A stretch of DNA of 61,879 bases from Erysipelotrichaceae bacterium (GTDB lineage: Bacteria; Bacillota_I; Bacilli_A; RFN20; CAG-826): positions 1 through 61,879 of the forward strand of contig SVBE01000010.1 of assembly GCA_015059065.1 (NCBI GenBank), given 5' to 3'. Shown here piece by piece: positions 59,904 to 61,879 of the stretch. Each line of letters opens with the position of its first letter. Within the stretch, counting starts at the first letter, position 1. Position numbers and translations under genes: made by a program. The notes under the pieces were generated by a model that had not been told where the DNA came from, did no database searches, and saw only the letters and a program-made list of their open reading frames with translations.

Positions 59904-60288
59904 AATTTATAACTTCATTAATCAGGTTGGTACATATGCTCTTGCTACTGTTGAAGCCGATCAACCAAAGGTGAGAGTTTTTGGTACTATTCTTAAATAT
60001 AACGATAAACTTTATATCCAAACTGGGAAAAGAAAAGATGTTGCTAAACAGTTATTCGTTAATCCAAAAGCTGAAATAGTTTGTTCTAAAGGAACTGAAT
60101 GGTTAAGAGTGTCTTGTGAATTAGTGGAAGCTGATGACCGTGATATCAGAGTAGCAATGCTAAATAAAATGCCAGACCTTAGAATGATGTATAACGAAGA
60201 TGATGGCAACATGGTGATGTTTGAACTGAAAAATGTCGTAGCGATATTCTCCTCCTTCACCAGTGAACCAGAGGTCATCAAATTATAA
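59887..60288 (+). CDS. Pyridoxamine-5'-phosphate-oxidase-family (FMN split barrel) protein
   Basis: 133 residues. YALATVEADQPKVRVFGTILKYNDKLYIQTGKRKDVAKQL is the typical start of small PNPOx-like flavin-binding proteins. Role in redox chemistry is probable, substrate unknown. Begins within the end of the HD-GYP gene. Confidence 0.85.
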   Translation: MNNIDRIYNFINQVGTYALATVEADQPKVRVFGTILKYNDKLYIQTGKRKDVAKQLFVNPKAEIVCSKGTEWLRVSCELVEADDRDIRVAMLNKMPDLRMMYNEDDGNMVMFELKNVVAIFSSFTSEPEVIKL

Positions 60289-60300
60289 ATATAATGGCGC

Positions 60301-60349
60301 CCCAAAGTTTAAGGGGGCACAAGATGAAAAGTCCCAAAGTTAAGGGGGG
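60301..60349. repeat. Two direct repeats at the outer end of the ISL3-type element
   Basis: CCCAAAGTTTAAGGGGG (60301-60317) and CCCAAAGTTAAGGGGGG (60333-60349) lie 32 bp apart. Each could form a small CCC/GGG hairpin. They are GC-rich for this DNA and lie between the host gene and the transposase, so they likely belong to the IS end, perhaps as transposase-binding sites. Confidence 0.6.
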
Positions 60350-60365
60350 CGAATAATCTAATAAA

Positions 60366-61715
60366 TTAGCTCGGATTTGTTATATTCCGGGCTTTTTTAT
60401 ATGGTCCTCTTTTCTTTCTTGGACGTTTAGATATTCTCTCTTTGACCGGTGATAAGATGTTTGGCTTGTTGTAGCAATACATAAGTCGATTTCTAAATCT
60501 TTGAAAGGAATATAGTCCGTTTGAGACAGTCATCATCTTTTTAAAATTGGAGTTAAATCCTTCAATAGGACCATTAGATAATCTTCTTCCATCAACAACG
60601 ATGAAAGAATTGACAATCCATTCTTTCCAATTAGACAACATTTGTATGACTGGAATAAATTCGTTTAACTTAATTATCTCTTTATTGTTGATCATTGAAT
60701 CTAGCATCTTTGTAGCGGATTCATAGCCAGTTATTTGGTTCATTCTTTTATAATAGGAATAGAAGTCTTGAGCAACTTCTAAATCGGGATGAATATTAGT
60801 TATCATCTTCTGTATTTGATAGAGGTTATACCATTTATTACCAAGTCCTTTAACTTTAAATTTTTCATCCCATAATCGGTATTCTTTGAATAATGTATAA
60901 TTCCATTTCTTAAGAAGATAATATTCAGTGCTTCCTTTTGGACATCCATTCATTATTCTTCTTCTCACTTTATCAAGAGCAAAGCCTATCTCTTTAATAA
61001 CGTGGAACGAATCTATAGCAACGATGGCTTTAGGGAAAAATAATGTGGCAATATCTAAGTAAGGTTCCCACATATCAATAACTACATATTCAACATTCTC
61101 CCTTTCTTCTTTTGTTATCTTATTAAGATAAGTAAATAGATTATGTTTGCTTCTATCTTCTATAATGTCGACAATTTTGTTGTTTAAGAAATCGAATAAT
61201 ATACACGAATATGGCTTATTAAATTGATGTTTGTTGTAACATTCGTCGATAGAGAGAACTCTAGGCAAAGTGTTTCTTGACAAGTTAACAAATCTATCAA
61301 ACACATCAATCGTGGCTGTATCAGATATATGAGCCCTTTCTCCAACCTCTTTCCAGGTGTTGTTGTAGAACTGAGAGCTTTCTAAAACAACTCTTATTGT
61401 TTCATAGCTAGCTCTTGATCTTTTTGGAGCGAAATTATTTGGTTCCATAAAAGTTTTGTTGCATTCTAAACACCTATATTTTCTACTTCTTAAAACAAAG
61501 ATAGTTTTTCTACCTAAAAATAAAGCGTGTTTTATCTTTCTGTTTCGATATTCCCTAAAACGTAATGAAGATGATCTACAGTAGGGACAATAGCATTCCT
61601 TCTTCTTTAGTTTTATGAGAATCACGTCTCCATTATCAGTGGTTGCAACATTAAACTCTTCAACATCAGATGAGTTTATGCTTAAAAAATTAGCCAAAAT
61701 TGATATAGTAATCAT
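60366..61715 (-). CDS. ISL3-family transposase
   Basis: 449 residues from ATG 61715, which has AAGGAG 8 nt upstream; a start 19 codons further up has none. N-terminal zinc ribbon CYCPYC...CLECNKTF, then an HTH-like part, then the DDE catalytic domain with LSIDECYNK, VVIDMWEPYLD and IDSFHVIKE, and a C-terminal conserved NGPIEGFNSNFK with the Glu. It appears complete. The left terminal region is at 60301-60349; the other end of the element is probably near or beyond the window edge. Confidence 0.9.
   Translation of the reverse strand: MITISILANFLSINSSDVEEFNVATTDNGDVILIKLKKKECYCPYCRSSSLRFREYRNRKIKHALFLGRKTIFVLRSRKYRCLECNKTFMEPNNFAPKRSRASYETIRVVLESSQFYNNTWKEVGERAHISDTATIDVFDRFVNLSRNTLPRVLSIDECYNKHQFNKPYSCILFDFLNNKIVDIIEDRSKHNLFTYLNKITKEERENVEYVVIDMWEPYLDIATLFFPKAIVAIDSFHVIKEIGFALDKVRRRIMNGCPKGSTEYYLLKKWNYTLFKEYRLWDEKFKVKGLGNKWYNLYQIQKMITNIHPDLEVAQDFYSYYKRMNQITGYESATKMLDSMINNKEIIKLNEFIPVIQMLSNWKEWIVNSFIVVDGRRLSNGPIEGFNSNFKKMMTVSNGLYSFQRFRNRLMYCYNKPNILSPVKERISKRPRKKRGPYKKARNITNPS
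60368..60400 (+). terminator. Plus-strand terminator overlapping the transposase 3' end
   Basis: GCTCGGA pairs with TCCGGGC (one G-T pair), then six T's. It stops transcription coming from 59887 before it runs antisense into the transposase gene. Confidence 0.65.
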
Positions 61716-61879
61716 GGCAGTTCTCCTTTCATTGTTCTTAGCTATAAATATGATAAGAGACTGCTTTTTCATTTGTGAATATTCGGTTTCTTTTCTTCCC
61801 GGCTGTTATTCGCCAAAATATTTGGACTTCAATTCTTCAAATTATTTAGGAAAAGCACCCGCCTCCATAATGGATTAAG

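Larger units (their letters stand above)
60290..61879 (-). mobile_element. ISL3-type insertion sequence, right end not resolved
   Basis: Holds the complete transposase and the repeat pair at 60301-60349. The 164 bp after the transposase start (61716-61879) contain its leader. I could not find a clear inverted copy of the left end there; a weak match exists between ATAATGGCGCC (60291-60301 area) and the last 20 bases. Confidence 0.6.

Noticed and set aside
1-61879. Mycoplasma-type genetic code (TGA as Trp)
   Set aside because: Trp is written TGG throughout conserved proteins, and TGA acts as a stop at the ends of several genes, such as those ending at 8170 and 51758.
1-61879. CRISPR array or prophage
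   Set aside because: No regularly spaced direct repeats and no phage structural, integrase or lysis genes were seen.

Overview
The window looks like a chromosomal segment of a low-GC, Gram-positive bacterium of the Bacilli side of the Firmicutes, probably an uncultured gut lineage. Reasons: AT-rich DNA, strong AAGGAG-type ribosome sites, TGG for Trp and TGA as a stop (so not the Mycoplasma code), a WhiA/Lgt/PpaX/TrxB-type cluster, a SipW-type signal peptidase with camelysin/TasA-like substrates, Nfn transhydrogenase, and heavy use of cyclic-di-GMP. The exact taxon cannot be fixed from the sequence alone.

Positions 1-17,060 are a cell-surface and cyclic-di-GMP region. A cyclic-di-GMP-I (GEMM) riboswitch with its own promoter and an overlapping terminator stands in front of a ten-gene, tightly packed operon (1084-14337). 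It encodes four TasA-like surface proteins, a membrane-anchored McrB-like AAA+ ATPase, a DUF2357-like coiled-coil partner, a SipW-type signal peptidase, an EAL phosphodiesterase, a nucleosidase-like protein that has lost key residues, and a very large degenerate GGDEF/EAL protein. Two diguanylate cyclases follow. A further TasA-like gene runs off the left edge on the opposite strand behind its own promoter and a structured, terminator-bearing leader. I read the set as a riboswitch-controlled extracellular fibre locus with dedicated secretion, an ATPase module and its own cyclic-di-GMP machinery.

Positions 17,100-36,580 hold a two-gene minus-strand unit for large anchored proteins of unknown function, small regulators, DJ-1 and HAD proteins, a flavin reductase, uvrA, a TnpB element beside a broken aldo/keto reductase, pepC, and an lgt-ppaX-trxB-like-whiA-XRE-glycerate kinase run. 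A GC-rich structured RNA of about 175 nt lies on the minus strand at 36,583-36,757. Positions 37,001-43,260 are core: gap-pgk-tpiA, a Bax-inhibitor membrane protein, an orphan Phd-type antitoxin, tRNA-Gly, gltX and tRNA-Glu.

Positions 43,300-46,940 are accessory DNA: a zinc-ribbon membrane protein behind a promoter whose spacer is a (CT)n repeat, nearly 1 kb of gene remnants, palindromes and repeated terminators, and an orphan gene. Positions 46,977-60,288 carry an HD phosphohydrolase, a MerR-controlled flavoprotein cluster, a Zn-macrodomain/DUF1848/class M sirtuin cassette, redox proteins including a flavodoxin-cyclophilin-like lipoprotein, NfnAB, NAD kinase, an HD-GYP phosphodiesterase and a pyridoxamine-oxidase-like protein. 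The window ends in an ISL3-type transposase on the minus strand.
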